A DNA stretch of 64,000 nucleotides from Pseudoalteromonas phenolica (GTDB lineage: Bacteria > Pseudomonadota > Gammaproteobacteria > Enterobacterales > Alteromonadaceae). The translations under genes and the position numbers were made by a program. Location: positions 3,038,001 through 3,102,000 of the forward strand of contig NZ_CP013187.1 in NCBI RefSeq assembly GCF_001444405.1, written 5' to 3'. Under the pieces are notes generated by a model, which was not told the origin of the DNA, did not search any database, and saw nothing but the letters and a program-made list of their open reading frames with translations. Shown piece after piece: positions 62,723 to 64,000 of this stretch. Numbering within the stretch: the stretch's first letter is position 1; every line of letters begins with the position of its first letter.

Positions 62723-63880
62723 CTATATGGGTGTTAATTTAGGCTTTAATCGCCAAATAATAGCCGCAGCTAAAAGCATCACAGGGATAGTGAACATATT
62801 TAATAACTGCCACCCTATTTCAGCTTCAAGCCAGCCTGCCCCCAGTGAGGAAATCGTTACCATACTAAAAACGAGAAACTCATTACTGGCCTGTGATTTA
62901 GCCCGCTCATGAGGCAAATAGCTCTCGCTCACCATTTGAGTCGCGGCAATAAACATAAAGTTCCAGCCAACCCCTAATAAACACAATGCAACTAAGAAAT
63001 GCCAGTGGCTTAGCCCCATTAAATTCACCAAACAACATAGCAATACAATGACTACACCCGCTTGCATGATATTGCTCTGACCAAAGCGATTAATTAGCTT
63101 ACCGGTAAAAAATGAAGGTACAAACATCCCTAAAACATGCCATTCAATCACAAGTGCTGATTCAGCAAGATCATAACCATGGCGGTGCATCGCCAAAGGT
63201 GTGGCGGTCATCAATAAGTTCATTGTGGTGTAGCTGATCATCGCAATCAGTACTGCGAGCAAAAACTTAGGCTGCGTCATAATCTCAGATAGAGGCCGTT
63301 GAGGTTTATCTGAACTTGCTTGACTGAGTTCATTAAACTTCACAAGCTGTAATAAACACAAAGCCAAAATATACAGCCCCATCAAGGCAACAAAAGCATT
63401 GGCATAATTAATTTCAGGGTAATGATTATTCACCCACACCGCTAAATTTGGACCTAACACCGCGGCCACGACACCACTGGCCATCACCGCAGAAATTGCA
63501 GTGGCAGGGTTGTCACTCGCTTCAATGGCAGCAAAACGATATAGAGTTGCGAAGCCAATACCAACGCCGATAAAGAAAGTGGCTAACGCAAATAGCCAAA
63601 ACTGGCTATTCAATAATGAATAAAACCCTAAAACGGTACCGCTGATACCGATAAGATTTCCCAAGCTAAAGCCTTTTTTACGGCCTATTTTCGCCATGAG
63701 TAATGAGGCGGGAACCGTTGTCAGTAATAGCCCCAGCATTTGTGTTGCTACCGGTAAAGTTGTGAGTGCACTCGATGGACTTAATGCTTGGCCTACAAGC
63801 GCAGAAATCGTCACTAATAAGATATTACCTGTGGTCATTAAGCCCTGACAGATAGCCAACAAAAGGACGTTTCTATTCAT
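62723..63880 (-). CDS. MFS transporter, probable drug/metabolite exporter
   Basis: A 385-residue transporter with about twelve membrane helices. It has the MFS loop 2-3 motif in LLMAKIGRKKGFSLGN and a FRFAAIEASD-like segment (RFAAIEASD) after helix 4. It is a single-gene unit convergent with the unknown gene at 61921. No substrate can be read; the general resemblance is to DHA1-type exporters. Confidence 0.85.
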   Translation of the reverse strand: MNRNVLLLAICQGLMTTGNILLVTISALVGQALSPSSALTTLPVATQMLGLLLTTVPASLLMAKIGRKKGFSLGNLIGISGTVLGFYSLLNSQFWLFALATFFIGVGIGFATLYRFAAIEASDNPATAISAVMASGVVAAVLGPNLAVWVNNHYPEINYANAFVALMGLYILALCLLQLVKFNELSQASSDKPQRPLSEIMTQPKFLLAVLIAMISYTTMNLLMTATPLAMHRHGYDLAESALVIEWHVLGMFVPSFFTGKLINRFGQSNIMQAGVVIVLLCCLVNLMGLSHWHFLVALCLLGVGWNFMFIAATQMVSESYLPHERAKSQASNEFLVFSMVTISSLGAGWLEAEIGWQLLNMFTIPVMLLAAAIIWRLKPKLTPI

Positions 63881-64000
63881 TGTTACTCTGCATTGTATAA
63901 AGGTAAGTTGTCATAAAGGGGTAACAGTGCGAGCGGTGTTTAGCCCGCACAGGTCAGTGCATTATGAGTTGTTTCTTAGTTTTGTTCAGCGCGTAAGAAA
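63881..64000. other. Intergenic, right edge of window
   Basis: About 120 bp upstream of the MFS gene; no ORF, hairpin or operator is evident before the window ends. Confidence 0.5.

Noticed and set aside
1..64000. CRISPR arrays, prophage, toxin-antitoxin or other defence systems, complete IS elements
   Set aside because: No regularly spaced repeats, transposase or phage-type gene and no defence-type gene pair was found; apart from the two inverted-repeat elements the window is housekeeping chromosome.

Overview
This window reads as ordinary chromosome of a marine gammaproteobacterium of the Alteromonadales, most likely Pseudoalteromonas or a close relative. The clues are moderately AT-rich DNA, a sodium-type flagellar motor pair (pomAB) beside xseB-ispA-dxs, a RibBX-type riboflavin gene, E. 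coli-like gene order in several blocks, and two intergenic inverted-repeat elements of a kind I associate with this group (from memory, not searched). No rRNA or tRNA gene, CRISPR array, prophage, integron or complete insertion sequence is visible.

Layout. 1-8.6 kb: end of lnt, a membrane acyltransferase-like protein, a small membrane protein, an inverted-repeat element, then FKBP isomerase, Lon-like protease and zinc-ribbon genes, and an iron-type TonB receptor under a Fur box. 8.9-21.5 kb: a long co-directional housekeeping cluster, leuS-lptE-holA-nadD-rsfS-rlmH-mrdA-mrdB-rlpA-dacA-ybeD-lipB-lipA, joining translation, outer-membrane assembly, NAD synthesis, ribosome silencing, rod-shape wall synthesis and lipoylation. 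21.6-24.5 kb: tyrP under a TyrR box, an unknown lipoprotein, an unknown membrane protein and a 33-residue unlisted ORF behind a hairpin. 24.5-29.7 kb: pomAB with a FliA-type promoter, divergent from xseB-ispA-dxs (isoprenoid precursors). 29.8-32.9 kb: a large propeller-sensor diguanylate cyclase.

32.9-40.1 kb (all minus): glyA, nrdR, ribD, ribE, ribBX, ribH, nusB, thiL, pgpA. ribBX carries a cyclohydrolase-like domain without its zinc cysteines, so GTP cyclohydrolase II must come from another gene. 40.4-45.2 kb: thrABC preceded by a thrL leader peptide and attenuator. 45.3-48.7 kb: divergent response regulator and histidine kinase, then rdgC. 48.8-51.4 kb: yqhD-like aldehyde reductase with a divergent AraC regulator and a GNAT enzyme. 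51.5-55 kb: tkt and metK, the latter with a MetJ box. 55-64 kb: second inverted-repeat element, HDOD protein, START-like protein coupled to CYTH-CHAD (ygiF), ygiM, a phosphoribosyltransferase, trmN divergent from srmB, an unknown gene and an MFS exporter.

I did not find a strong candidate for a wholly new multi-gene system. The most useful leads are regulatory (FliA, TyrR, MetJ and Fur sites, the thr attenuator), the hairpin-covered small ORF after pomB, the two inverted-repeat elements, and several conserved-looking genes of unknown role.
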